Below are positions 6,813 through 13,701 of a DNA stretch of 32,563 bases, piece by piece. Made by a program: the position numbers and the translations under genes. Numbering within the stretch: position 1 is the stretch's first letter; every line of letters starts with the position of its first letter. The notes under the pieces were generated by a model. That model searched no databases, was not told the DNA's origin, and saw nothing but the letters and a program-made list of their open reading frames with translations. Source of the stretch: Dehalococcoidia bacterium (GTDB lineage: Bacteria > Chloroflexota > Dehalococcoidia > Bin125); assembly GCA_022824765.1 (NCBI GenBank), contig JAJDZG010000150.1, positions 1 to 32,563 of the forward strand. Direction: 5' to 3'.

Positions 6813-6888
6813 TGGCTGCCCGGGCAGGACTTGAACCCGCAACCTAGCGGTTAACAGCCGCCCGCTCTACCAATTGAGCTACCGGGCA
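6813..6888 (-). tRNA. tRNA-Asn (anticodon GTT)
   Basis: Read on the minus strand: acceptor TGCCCGG pairs with CCGGGCA, the D-arm is GCTC/GAGC, the anticodon stem GGCGG/CCGCT (one wobble) encloses loop CTGTTAA with anticodon GTT, the T-arm is GCGGG TTCAAGT CCTGC, the discriminator is G, and CCA is encoded. Confidence 0.97.
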
Positions 6889-6899
6889 TCACCTCAACA

Positions 6900-6905
6900 A
6901 GCCTA
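6900..6905 (-). promoter_or_regulatory. -10-like TAGGCT before tRNA-Asn
   Basis: TAGGCT on the minus strand ends 11 nt before the tRNA-Asn 5' end and overlaps the TAG stop of the RNase D gene (6903-6905). It matches the TANGCT form found upstream of the other tRNA genes here. Confidence 0.45.
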
Positions 6906-8177
6906 GCGAGATTCCTTCGCTCGGTCATCCCCCTCTGACCACCGCGACGCAGACACCCGTTCCTCCACCTCCAGCGGAACCCTCGAGTGCGGCAGATTGA
7001 TCCGAAGCGTCAGCTCGCCGTCCAGCGCACGCACCAGCGCATCCCCAATCACCTCCCCGCGCCAGCCCGAGAGCAGCGCCGGCTGCCGGCTCTCCTCCCG
7101 ACCGTTGTGATGCCACGCAATCACCGACCGCAACTGCGCGCTCCCGCCCACCACCTCCGAGCTGATCCCGTGCTCCGCGCAGGCCGCAGCCAGCACCGAC
7201 TCCAGGAACAGCACCACCGCCCGCTGAGGCTTCGGCGTGCTCCGCGCCTTGGAAAGCTCCGTCAGCGCCTCCTCTGGCAACTGCAACGCCTGCCCGATGC
7301 ACTCCAGCGCCGACTCGTAATCCGACGCCTTCAGCTTGCCCGCGCCCCGTACGCTCGACAGCTCCGCCGTCGTTGTCGGACAGGACGCCGCGATGGCGAC
7401 CAGCAATCGGTCCTCCGCGACCCGCTGGCGCGGGACATTGCGGCGTTCCGCCAGCGCGTCTCGCCAGCCCGACAGCTCCCGCAGCACCCCCCGCGCGCGC
7501 CTGCTCAGCTTGTTCACCCCCGATATCCGCCGCCAGCGGTCACCGTCGCGCTCCTGCATGCGGACCAGCCGCTGCGAAGTCTCCTCCCGCAGCCACGCCA
7601 AATGCTGGCCCTGATCCTGCCCTTCCCACCGACCCAGGAAGCGATCGTGCAGCTGGAACAGCCAACGGACATCGTCAGCGGCGTAACGCTGCTGCGCCGC
7701 GGTCAACGGCCGGCGCATCCAGTTCGTCCGTGACTGCGATGGGCCCAGCGGCGTGCCAAACTCCGACTCCACCAGCTGCCCGTACGCGATCGGAAAGTGG
7801 TGCCCGCTGAATGCCGCCGCCAGCTGGACATCGAACAGGTTGCCCGGCGGCTGCCCGCTGCGTTGCAGGCAGAACTGCGACTCGTGCTCGTGCGCGTGGA
7901 CGATCGTGCACACCGACGGATCGGCCATCGCCTCCCAGATCGGCTCGTCCGTCGGACCGTCAGGATCGCCGACCAGCGGGTCGATCAGATAACAGCCGTC
8001 CCGCGTGGCCACCTGCAGCAACGCAAGCGCCGGACGGTAGCTGTTCTCGGAGATGAACTCGGTGTCCAACGCCATCTCGCCGTCCCGCCGAATCTGGTCG
8101 GCGAGCCTCGCCACCTCGGCATGACGTGTCAACATAACGACGGACGACGGAGCGTGCGAGACGGTCTCGTTGGGCAT
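6903..8177 (-). CDS. rnd: Ribonuclease D (DEDDy exonuclease with HRDC-type C-terminus)
   Basis: A 424-residue 3'-5' exoribonuclease of the RNase D family, which trims tRNA and other stable RNA 3' ends. Exo I is LDTEF (Asp38/Glu40). Exo II is VHAHEHESQF, where the usual Asp appears replaced by Glu. Exo III is YAADDVRWL (Tyr/Asp) preceded by the typical SRTNWMRRPLTAAQQ. Residues from about 205 to 370 match the helical HRDC-like region. The start at 8177 has a GGGAGG/GGAG Shine-Dalgarno and a TATGAT -10 further upstream. Its stop overlaps the tRNA-Asn -10, so the two are closely linked on the same strand. Confidence 0.9.
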   Translation of the reverse strand: MPNETVSHAPSSVVMLTRHAEVARLADQIRRDGEMALDTEFISENSYRPALALLQVATRDGCYLIDPLVGDPDGPTDEPIWEAMADPSVCTIVHAHEHESQFCLQRSGQPPGNLFDVQLAAAFSGHHFPIAYGQLVESEFGTPLGPSQSRTNWMRRPLTAAQQRYAADDVRWLFQLHDRFLGRWEGQDQGQHLAWLREETSQRLVRMQERDGDRWRRISGVNKLSRRARGVLRELSGWRDALAERRNVPRQRVAEDRLLVAIAASCPTTTAELSSVRGAGKLKASDYESALECIGQALQLPEEALTELSKARSTPKPQRAVVLFLESVLAAACAEHGISSEVVGGSAQLRSVIAWHHNGREESRQPALLSGWRGEVIGDALVRALDGELTLRINLPHSRVPLEVEERVSASRWSEGDDRAKESR

Positions 8178-8211
8178 ACAGAGCAGGAGCCTCCCAGCCT
8201 CACTCGATCAG

Positions 8212-8238
8212 ATCATAGCCGCAGCTGACCCCTGTCAA
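8212..8238 (-). promoter_or_regulatory. Promoter of the RNase D gene
   Basis: On the minus strand TTGACA (8233-8238) and TATGAT (8212-8217) are separated by 15 bp, shorter than the usual 17 but with near-consensus hexamers. The predicted leader is about 28 nt. Confidence 0.5.
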
Positions 8239-8298
8239 ATCCAACCACCTTCCGACTCGCAGGCCTCAGTCCCCCCAGCGTCACCACGCGAGTCGTGG

Positions 8299-8304
8299 TA
8301 CGCT
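8299..8304 (+). promoter_or_regulatory. -10-like TACGCT before rpmJ
   Basis: TACGCT lies 26 nt upstream of the rpmJ ATG, giving a predicted leader of about 20 nt that includes the GGTGGAG ribosome-binding site. No obvious -35 is present. Confidence 0.35.
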
Positions 8305-8330
8305 GCCTCCAGAACGAATGGTGGAGCCGC

Positions 8331-8447
8331 ATGAAGGTTCGAGCATCAGTCAAGAAGCGCAGCCGCGACGACCAAATCGTCCGTCGCAAAGGCCGCGTCT
8401 ACATCATCAACAAGAAGAACCCTCGCAACAAGCAACGGCAGGGGTAG
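8331..8447 (+). CDS. rpmJ: Ribosomal protein bL36, cysteine-free form
   Basis: A 38-residue ORF starts [20 protein letters not shown] and ends RNKQRQG, unmistakably bL36 of the large ribosomal subunit. The zinc-binding Cys/His set of the C+ form is absent: the CxxC segment reads RSRDDQ and the second half reads INKKNPR. This is therefore the zinc-independent C- type. GTGGAG lies 4 nt before the ATG. The gene is unlinked to the secY/infA/rpsM cluster where rpmJ usually sits, so a second copy there is possible. The next frame, a broken phosphotransferase, begins just after its stop. Confidence 0.95.
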   Translation: MKVRASVKKRSRDDQIVRRKGRVYIINKKNPRNKQRQG

Positions 8448-8461
8448 ACCGGCCACTCGCC

Positions 8462-9434
8462 CTGAGCGACGAAACGAGCCCGGCGGCCCAGCGACAGACG
8501 AATCTCGCACACGCCCAGACCGCGCTCGACGCGTGCGGTGTCGGCGGACGCGCCGTGTCCGCGCAACCCTTGCCCGGCCAATCCCACATCAGCTGGAAGG
8601 TCGAACGAGACCGCCGACCGCCGGTCGTCCTGCGCATGACCCCCCAAGCAGGGCATCCTGCCGCCCTACGACGTCAACCGCGAAGCCGACCTCATGGATC
8701 GGCTCAGGACAGCCGGACTCCACCTGCCCCAAGTGCTCGGCCGCACCGACGAGTTGCCTCCCACAACGCAAACGGCCGGCGGCTGCCTGGTCCTCGAATG
8801 GATCGACGGCACCCCGCTCAGCAACGCTCCCATCGACGCCCAGTCCGCCGCCGTCTATTGCCAGACCCTCCAGCAGATTCACTCGCTCGACGCCACGACC
8901 GTCCCGCGGCTACCGCTCGAGCCGCCTCCGCCAACTGGCCCAGCCATCCGAGAACGTGAAGAGATCCGCCAACGCCTCCAGTCCTTCAATCTCCTCGACC
9001 TCCCCCACATCCGACGCCTGCGCGACGCGCTCGACGACCGCGCTCCATCCACCCCTGCCCCTCGACTCGTGCACGGCGACGTCAACTTCGGCAACTTCAT
9101 CCTCCAACCCGACCGCCAAGCAGTCGTGCTCGACTGGGAACAGGCCCACCTCGGCGATCCACTATCCGACTGGGGACGCTTGGCCGCCGAGGATCTGCTC
9201 GGCAACCTCGAACTAACCACAGACGCCCGAACGACGATCGCGACCGCCGTCGCCGACTACGCTCGCAGCGCCGACGACCTCCACTACTGGACGCTGCATC
9301 AGCTCTACAAGCACGCCTCAGCGACCGGAGCCCTCGCAGTCCTGCGCGGCTGGGACAAGGAACAAATCGCCGCCATCTACGACGAGCCAACCCGCGCCCT
9401 GCTCTCAGCGGAACCTCCCACCATCTGGGCCTAG
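8462..9434 (+). pseudogene. Frameshifted aminoglycoside phosphotransferase-like gene
   Basis: Homologous along its length to the intact kinase-fold gene at 9887. The N-lobe (ALDACGVGGRAVSAQPLPGQ, SWKVERDRRPPVVLRMTP) lies in one frame. After a run of six C at about 8640-8645 the continuation (KQGILPPYDVNREADLMDRL and onward) lies in another. Removing one C restores a single frame. The second part keeps the catalytic HGDVNFGNF and the metal-binding LDWEQAHLGDPLSDWG. No ATG, GTG or TTG start is available between the rpmJ stop and the conserved region (CTG 8462 is the best candidate; an ATG at 8318 would overlap rpmJ). It could be a real pseudogene or a homopolymer sequencing error. Confidence 0.75.
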
Positions 9435-9456
9435 ACTCTGCACATGGACTCTGCAC

Positions 9457-9882
9457 ATGCCTGACGACATCCGCTATCTCGTCCCCCTGTCTGAGATTGA
9501 AGCCCGCTATGGGACGACATCTCTGTTTGGCGAGCGATTCACCGCGATCGAGCGCGGACGCACCGTGCTCGAGATGCCGATCACGCGCGACACCGCCGGC
9601 GGTGCCCGCGGCGGCGTGCACGGCGGCATCCTCGCCTCGCTCGCCGACATCGGCGTCGTCGCCGCCGTGCTCACCACCTGCCGCGTCGGCGAGCAGATGC
9701 AAGGCACCGCCGAACTCAACATCTCCTACCTGCGACCCGCCGTCGGCAGCAGCATCCGCGTTGAGTCCACCGTGATCAAGAAGGGTCGGGCCCTCGCCGT
9801 CGGCGACGTCGACTTGCTCAGCGATCAGAACAAGCTGATCGCCAAGGCCCGCGTGACCTACTCCATCGCCCAGACCGGGTGA
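9457..9882 (+). CDS. PaaI-like hotdog-fold thioesterase
   Basis: A 141-residue single hotdog-domain protein of the PaaI/YbgC-type acyl-CoA thioesterase group. The characteristic GGVHGGILASLADIG helix motif (about residues 51-65) and the TAELNISYLRPA strand (about 87-98) are clear. Members hydrolyse acyl- or aryl-CoA thioesters in the cytosol. It starts at ATG 9457, 22 bp after the broken kinase gene, and ends 4 bp before the next kinase-fold gene, so the three form one transcription unit. The pairing suggests a shared role in CoA-ester or acyl metabolism, which is inference. Confidence 0.85.
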   Translation: MPDDIRYLVPLSEIEARYGTTSLFGERFTAIERGRTVLEMPITRDTAGGARGGVHGGILASLADIGVVAAVLTTCRVGEQMQGTAELNISYLRPAVGSSIRVESTVIKKGRALAVGDVDLLSDQNKLIAKARVTYSIAQTG

Positions 9883-9886
9883 GCCG

Positions 9887-10822
9887 ATGGACCCGCAGCT
9901 CACCCCGCAGCTAGCGACCGAAGCGCTGGACGCCGCCGGCGTCAACGGACGCGCGCAGTCCGTCGCGCGACTGGACGGCGGCGTCTCCAACTTGACCTGG
10001 CGCGTCGACCGCCAGAGCGCCGATCCCGTCGTGCTCAGACTCCAACGCGAACGCGGCATCTTCCAGCCCTACGACATCCTGCGCGAGGCCCGCGTGATTG
10101 CCTGTCTGGAGGCCTCGCCGATTCCAGTCCCCACCGTGCTGGGCACGGCCGACGCCGAGTCGCCCCTGGGTGCGCCGTTCGCCGTCCTCTCCTGGCTCGA
10201 CTTTCCGCACATGGGACAGACCGCGATGACCACCAGCGTGATCGACCACTACCGCTCAATGGTGATATCAATCCACTCGCTCGACTGGCAGGCGTTGGGC
10301 TTGGACTTCCTCGATCCGCCCGCAGCCGGCCCCGAAGCCGCGCAACGCGACCTCGATGCCATCCATGCGCGAGCAGTGGACTTCTCCTGCGCCCACGATC
10401 CCCAGATCGCCGCCCTCGCCGCCGCCCTGCACGCGAACCTGCCAGACTCCCCAGAGCCCATGCTCTGCCACGGCGACATCAACGTCTTCAACTACCTGGT
10501 CGGACCGCACGACCAGATCGCCGGAGTGGTCGACTGGGAGCAGGCCCATCTGGGCGACCCGCTCTCTGATTGGGGACTGATCACCGCGCTCGGATCGCTG
10601 AGAGGGATCGACGCGCCGCCCGAGGCCCAGCCGCTCGCGGCGCCAGCGCTGCAGCAGTCAGGCCGCAGCCCCAGCGATCTGCGCTACTGGATGCTGCACC
10701 AGACCTACAAGCTGGCCGTCATCCATCGCATCTGGTCCCAAATCGGCGACCAGCCACCCTGGTACACCTGGCCAGACATAGAACGAGTCTCAAATCGCGC
10801 ACGCTCCTACCTAGCCAACTAA
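9887..10822 (+). CDS. Phosphotransferase, APH/ACAD10-like kinase fold
   Basis: A 311-residue protein of the APH (aminoglycoside phosphotransferase) superfamily. It has the N-lobe LDGGVSNLTWRV and VVLRLQR (with Arg where many kinases have the ATP-binding Lys), the catalytic loop MLCHGDINVFNYLV and the DFG-equivalent VVDWEQAHLGDPLSDWG. The 'GGxSN' and 'DWExAxxGDPxxD' style is that of the branch found with acyl-CoA dehydrogenases (ACAD10/11-like), not of known antibiotic-resistance enzymes, so drug modification is unlikely. It starts at ATG 9887, 4 bp after the thioesterase stop. It is a paralogue of the broken gene upstream. Confidence 0.85.
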   Translation: MDPQLTPQLATEALDAAGVNGRAQSVARLDGGVSNLTWRVDRQSADPVVLRLQRERGIFQPYDILREARVIACLEASPIPVPTVLGTADAESPLGAPFAVLSWLDFPHMGQTAMTTSVIDHYRSMVISIHSLDWQALGLDFLDPPAAGPEAAQRDLDAIHARAVDFSCAHDPQIAALAAALHANLPDSPEPMLCHGDINVFNYLVGPHDQIAGVVDWEQAHLGDPLSDWGLITALGSLRGIDAPPEAQPLAAPALQQSGRSPSDLRYWMLHQTYKLAVIHRIWSQIGDQPPWYTWPDIERVSNRARSYLAN

Positions 10823-10945
10823 CCTGCCCAGCCGCCGCCGACGCGGCACCTCTCCAACCTCCAGCTGCTCTGCGGAAACTGCAACCGCATCAAGGGTGAT
10901 CGCGGGATGGAGTATCTGAGATCCAAACTGCAGTTCACCGCCTGA
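10823..10945 (+). pseudogene. HNH endonuclease C-terminal remnant
   Basis: The frame from 10847 to the TGA at 10943 reads HLSNLQLLCGNCNRIKGDRG followed by a short helix. This is the second half of an HNH nuclease: the 'NLQLLC..CN..KG' signature with two zinc-knuckle or metal-site Cys and the catalytic Asn. The first half (the His of 'DHI.P', and the first CxxC) is missing. There is no start codon, and the frame is continuous with the preceding gene's TAA. A deletion therefore left about 33 recognisable codons. It is evidence of a lost mobile or restriction-type gene here. Confidence 0.65.
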
Positions 10946-10981
10946 CGCGCACCAGTCCAGGACCGCAAATCGCGCCCGACC

Positions 10982-12334
10982 CTACCCCTTCAGCAATGCG
11001 TCAGTCAGCGTGACGTCGTAGTTGCCATCGATGAAGGGCTGCGCCGCCAGCACTCGCTGCAGAAACGGCACGTTGTGCTTCAGACCTTCGATCCGCGTGC
11101 CCGCGAGCGCCATCCGCAGACGCTCCACCGCCTGCGCCCGATCCTCCCCGTGCACGATCAGCTTCGCCATCAGCGGATCGTAAAAGTGCGACACCTCGTC
11201 GCCCGACGCCACGCCCGCATCCAGCCGCAGCCACGGCTCGTCCGGCGTCTCCAGCACATCGATCGATCCTGGACTCGGCAGTAGCGTCTCCGGATCCTCC
11301 GCATAGATGCGCGTCTCGATCGCGTGACCCCTGATCGGCGGCGGATCGCCATAGCCAGGCAGCTCCCTCAGCGGCTCCCCCGCCGCGATCCGCAGCTGCC
11401 ACTCCACCAGATCGAGGCCCGTCACCATCTCCGTCACCGGATGCTCCACCTGCAGGCGCGTGTTCATCTCCAGGAAAAAAATCTCGCCCGACGCGTCCAG
11501 CAGACACTCGACCGTGCCCGCGTTCCGATAGTTGAGCCCCGCCACCGCCTCGCGGACCTGGCCGTACAGCCGATCTCGGACATCGGCGCTGAAGTGCGGC
11601 GCCGGCGCCGGCGCCTCCTCAATCACTTTCTGATGCCGCCGCTGCACGCTGCACTCCCGATCGCCAAGAATCGCCGCGTTGCCCTGACCGTCGCCGAACA
11701 CCTGCAGCTCGATGTGGTGCGGCTCCACCAGCAACCGCTCGAGATACACCTCGTCCGATCCAAAAGCCCGTGACGCAGACGACCGCGCCCGACGCAGCGA
11801 ACGGCTGAACTGGTTCGGACGCTGCACGGTCGCCATCCCGATCCCGCCGCCCCCGTACGACGCCTTGATCAGCAGCGGATACCCCACCGCCTCGGCCACC
11901 CCTTCCGCGTCCTCGTCCGAGACCGTCGCCGCCGATCCGGGAATCACCGGCATGCCCAGCTCCCGCATCGTCGCCCGGGCCTGATTCTTGTTGCCCATCA
12001 GCTCCATGTGGCCCGCGTCGGGACCGATGAACGTGATCCCCCGCTCTGCGCAAGCCTGCGCGAATCGACCGTTCTCCGACAGCAGGCCGTAGCCCGGATG
12101 CACCGCGTCGCAGCCCGCCTGCACGGCCGCATCAAGCACCGCGTCGACGTTGATGTACGACTCCGCCACCGGCGCCGCGCCGATGTGCGTCGCACCGTCC
12201 GCCTCCCGGACGTGCAAGGCATCCGCGTCCGCCACCGAATAGACCGCGTGCGACTCGATCCCCAGTCGTCGGCAGGTTCGCGAGACGCGGGCCGCAATCT
12301 CGCCTCGATTCGCGATCAGAACGCGCTGAAACAT
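10982..12334 (-). CDS. accC: Biotin carboxylase subunit
   Basis: A 450-residue biotin carboxylase (ATP-grasp), which carboxylates biotin on the carrier protein using ATP and bicarbonate. Domains: N-terminal biotin-carboxylase domain (MFQRVLIANRGEIAARV), ATP-grasp with the glycine loop KASYGGGGIGM, the GDRECSVQRRHQKVIEEAPA segment, the metal and biotin site EMNTRLQVEHPVTEM, then the C-terminal domain (GHAIETRIYAEDP). The glycine loop has Ile where acetyl-CoA carboxylases usually have Arg or Lys. It lies 19 bp downstream of the carrier gene on the same strand. No carboxyltransferase genes are nearby, so acetyl-CoA or propionyl-CoA carboxylase cannot be decided. Confidence 0.93.
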   Translation of the reverse strand: MFQRVLIANRGEIAARVSRTCRRLGIESHAVYSVADADALHVREADGATHIGAAPVAESYINVDAVLDAAVQAGCDAVHPGYGLLSENGRFAQACAERGITFIGPDAGHMELMGNKNQARATMRELGMPVIPGSAATVSDEDAEGVAEAVGYPLLIKASYGGGGIGMATVQRPNQFSRSLRRARSSASRAFGSDEVYLERLLVEPHHIELQVFGDGQGNAAILGDRECSVQRRHQKVIEEAPAPAPHFSADVRDRLYGQVREAVAGLNYRNAGTVECLLDASGEIFFLEMNTRLQVEHPVTEMVTGLDLVEWQLRIAAGEPLRELPGYGDPPPIRGHAIETRIYAEDPETLLPSPGSIDVLETPDEPWLRLDAGVASGDEVSHFYDPLMAKLIVHGEDRAQAVERLRMALAGTRIEGLKHNVPFLQRVLAAQPFIDGNYDVTLTDALLKG

Positions 12335-12353
12335 GACAGGCGCGACGTTCCAG

Positions 12354-12569
12354 CTACTCGCTCAGCGTCACGAGCACATCGCCTTCCTGCACCTGATCGC
12401 CCTGCGCCACGTGCAGCTCACTGACCGTGCCCGCATCAGGTGCCTCGACCGGAATCTCCATCTTCATCGACTCCAGGATCACGAGCTCATCTCCCTCCTC
12501 CACCGCATCGCCGACAGCGGCAATCAGCTCGAAGATGGTGCCCGCCATGGGCGACTTGACCTCAGCCAT
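12354..12569 (-). CDS. Biotin carboxyl carrier protein (biotinyl domain only)
   Basis: A 71-residue protein consisting solely of a biotin/lipoyl attachment domain, with ILESMKMEIP presenting Lys36 for biotinylation. The hallmark glycines of the two half-motifs are present (MAGTI, GDAVEEGDEL; DAGTVSELHVAQGDQVQEGD). It lacks the long N-terminal Pro/Ala region of classical AccB. The start at 12569 is fixed by a strong GAGGAGGAG ribosome-binding site about 7 nt upstream. It is the first gene of a two-gene unit with biotin carboxylase, the expected partner. Confidence 0.93.
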   Translation of the reverse strand: MAEVKSPMAGTIFELIAAVGDAVEEGDELVILESMKMEIPVEAPDAGTVSELHVAQGDQVQEGDVLVTLSE

Positions 12570-12637
12570 TCGAAACTCCTCCTCAACGGCGCGCGAGCCT
12601 GACTGCTGCATTGCTGATGCATTCCCACAGTTGACGT

Positions 12638-12667
12638 ACAGTATTGCAGTATCCCCCCAGATGTCAG
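12638..12667 (-). promoter_or_regulatory. Candidate promoter of the carrier/biotin carboxylase unit
   Basis: On the minus strand CTGACA (12662-12667) and TACTGT (12638-12643) are 18 bp apart. This overlaps an alternative ATG (12661) of the divergent gene, which supports the later ATG at 12691 for that gene. A direct repeat CAGTAT/CAGTAT is embedded at 12639-12652. Confidence 0.35.
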
Positions 12668-12690
12668 CACCAGCAGCGCAAGGACCGCAG

Positions 12691-12894
12691 ATGAGACGCG
12701 AACTGGTCGACCAACTCGTCTGTCCGGTCACCAAAGACCAGCTGCGACTCGAAGTCGTCCGCGAGGACGACAACGGCGACGTGATCGAAGGCGCCCTGGT
12801 CTCCGACAAGATCAGCTTCCGCTACCCCATTGAAGACGGCATCCCCAATCTGCTCCCGCCCGACATGCAGCGCCGACCCGACGAGTCGGTCTGA
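12691..12894 (+). CDS. UPF0434/Trm112-like small protein lacking zinc ligands
   Basis: A 67-residue protein: MRRELVDQLVCPVTKDQLRL, then GALVSDKISFRYPIEDGIPN and LLPPD. The 'LxCPV...L' start and 'YPIxDGIPxLLP' end are diagnostic of the UPF0434/YcaR-Trm112 family, whose eukaryotic member activates methyltransferases. Of the four zinc-site cysteines only Cys11 of CPVT remains, and SDK replaces the second pair, as in some proteobacterial relatives. ATG 12691 is chosen over 12661 because AAGGA lies 7 nt upstream. It is divergent from the biotin carrier gene and precedes the pyr operon leader. Confidence 0.8.
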   Translation: MRRELVDQLVCPVTKDQLRLEVVREDDNGDVIEGALVSDKISFRYPIEDGIPNLLPPDMQRRPDESV

Positions 12895-12965
12895 CTCCTC
12901 CACACCCTCCACCGCCGACCACTCCGCAGGTATCGAACATGACAGAAGGATCGTCGTCGGCGCGC

Positions 12966-12971
12966 TAGGCT
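12966..12971 (+). promoter_or_regulatory. -10-like TAGGCT of the pyr operon
   Basis: TAGGCT sits about 25 nt upstream of the PyrR-binding loop and would give a leader of about 175 nt before pyrR. A possible -35 (ATGACA, 12939-12944) is 21 bp away, which is too far to be convincing. Confidence 0.35.
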
Positions 12972-12995
12972 CAGGCAAACGCCGTTGGACTTTAA

Positions 12996-13017
12996 TCCGG
13001 TCCCGTGAGGCCGGGAA
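12996..13017 (+). promoter_or_regulatory. PyrR-binding RNA loop in the pyr leader
   Basis: The leader contains TCCCGTGAGGCC (13001-13012), matching the PyrR binding-loop core UCCNGNGAGGY, flanked by self-complementary CCGG arms that form a hairpin (12997-13000 with 13011-13014). In other bacteria PyrR bound to UMP holds this loop to favour downstream termination or block translation. Its place upstream of a pyrR gene makes autoregulation by pyrimidine level very likely. Confidence 0.8.
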
Positions 13018-13107
13018 GGTCAACCGAATGCCTCGACGCCATCCGCACCCGCACACGATCCTGGCGTACGCCGCGCAACCCTCTTCGCAAGCGTGGTCTC
13101 ACCTCTT

Positions 13108-13138
13108 GAACCAGCGTTCTGCGCTGGTTCTTTCGTCT
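13108..13138 (+). terminator. Attenuator terminator of the pyr operon
   Basis: A perfect 9-bp hairpin GAACCAGCG-TTCTG-CGCTGGTTC (13108-13130) is followed by TTTCGTCT, 15 nt before the pyrR start codon. Position and shape fit a PyrR-controlled transcription attenuator. I could not identify the competing antiterminator with confidence, and the U-tract is imperfect, so translational control remains possible. Confidence 0.7.
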
Positions 13139-13152
13139 ACCGAGACCGTCCG

Positions 13153-13701
13153 ATGATCCAGTCCATGGACGGCCCCGCCATCGACCGCGCCATCGCCCGC
13201 ATCGCCCACGAAATCGTCGAGCGCCACCCTGACCCCGAGCCGCTCGTGCTCGTCGGCATGCGCACCCGCGGCGTCCCCCTCGCAGAACGCCTCGCCCGCC
13301 GCGTCGAGAGCATCGACAACCGACGCGTCCCCGTCGGCGCAATCGATATCTCGCTCTACCGCGACGACCTCGCCCAGCGCCCGCAGACCCGAATGCAGCC
13401 CTCTCGAATCCCGGTCGACATCGACGGCGCGGTGATCGTCCTGGTCGACGATGTCCTCTACACCGGCCGCTCAATCCGCGCCGCGCTCGACGCCCTCATC
13501 CACTACGGACGACCAGCCTCAATCGAGCTCGCCGTGTTGATCGACCGTGGACACCGTGAGCTCCCGATCCGCGCCGATTACGTCGGCAAAAACGTCCCCA
13601 CCCGCCGCAGCGACGACGTCCGCGTCTGCCTGGTCGAAATCGACGAGGTCGCCGCCGACCACGTCTCGGTCTTTGCCGAGGAGCTGGCCAATGGTCGCTA
13701 G
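13153..13701 (+). CDS. pyrR: PyrR bifunctional regulator / uracil phosphoribosyltransferase
   Basis: A 182-residue PyrR. It binds pyr mRNA in response to UMP and, in several species, converts uracil and PRPP to UMP. The PRPP-binding motif [19 protein letters not shown] is intact, and the N-terminus ([16 protein letters not shown]) and [14 protein letters not shown] are typical. ATG 13153 is chosen because an upstream in-frame GTG at 13093 would translate through the attenuator hairpin. A second ATG at 13165 is a minor alternative. The downstream pyrB overlaps it by 11 nt, implying coupled translation. Confidence 0.93.
   Translation: MIQSMDGPAIDRAIARIAHEIVERHPDPEPLVLVGMRTRGVPLAERLARRVESIDNRRVPVGAIDISLYRDDLAQRPQTRMQPSRIPVDIDGAVIVLVDDVLYTGRSIRAALDALIHYGRPASIELAVLIDRGHRELPIRADYVGKNVPTRRSDDVRVCLVEIDEVAADHVSVFAEELANGR

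Noticed and set aside
5755-6888. Complete integrative element with attL/attR at tRNA-Asn
   Set aside because: No integrase is present, and the tRNA copy is full-length and diverged rather than an exact 3' end duplication.
8318-8461. ATG 8318 as the start of the broken phosphotransferase
   Set aside because: The region is occupied by rpmJ in another frame and the encoded residues match nothing.
9887-10822. Antibiotic (aminoglycoside) resistance gene
   Set aside because: It is of the ACAD10-like branch by motif style and sits with a thioesterase; drug modification is not supported.
13093-13152. Upstream GTG start extending pyrR by 20 codons
   Set aside because: It would translate through the attenuator hairpin and has no homology to PyrR N-termini; ATG 13153 fits the family.
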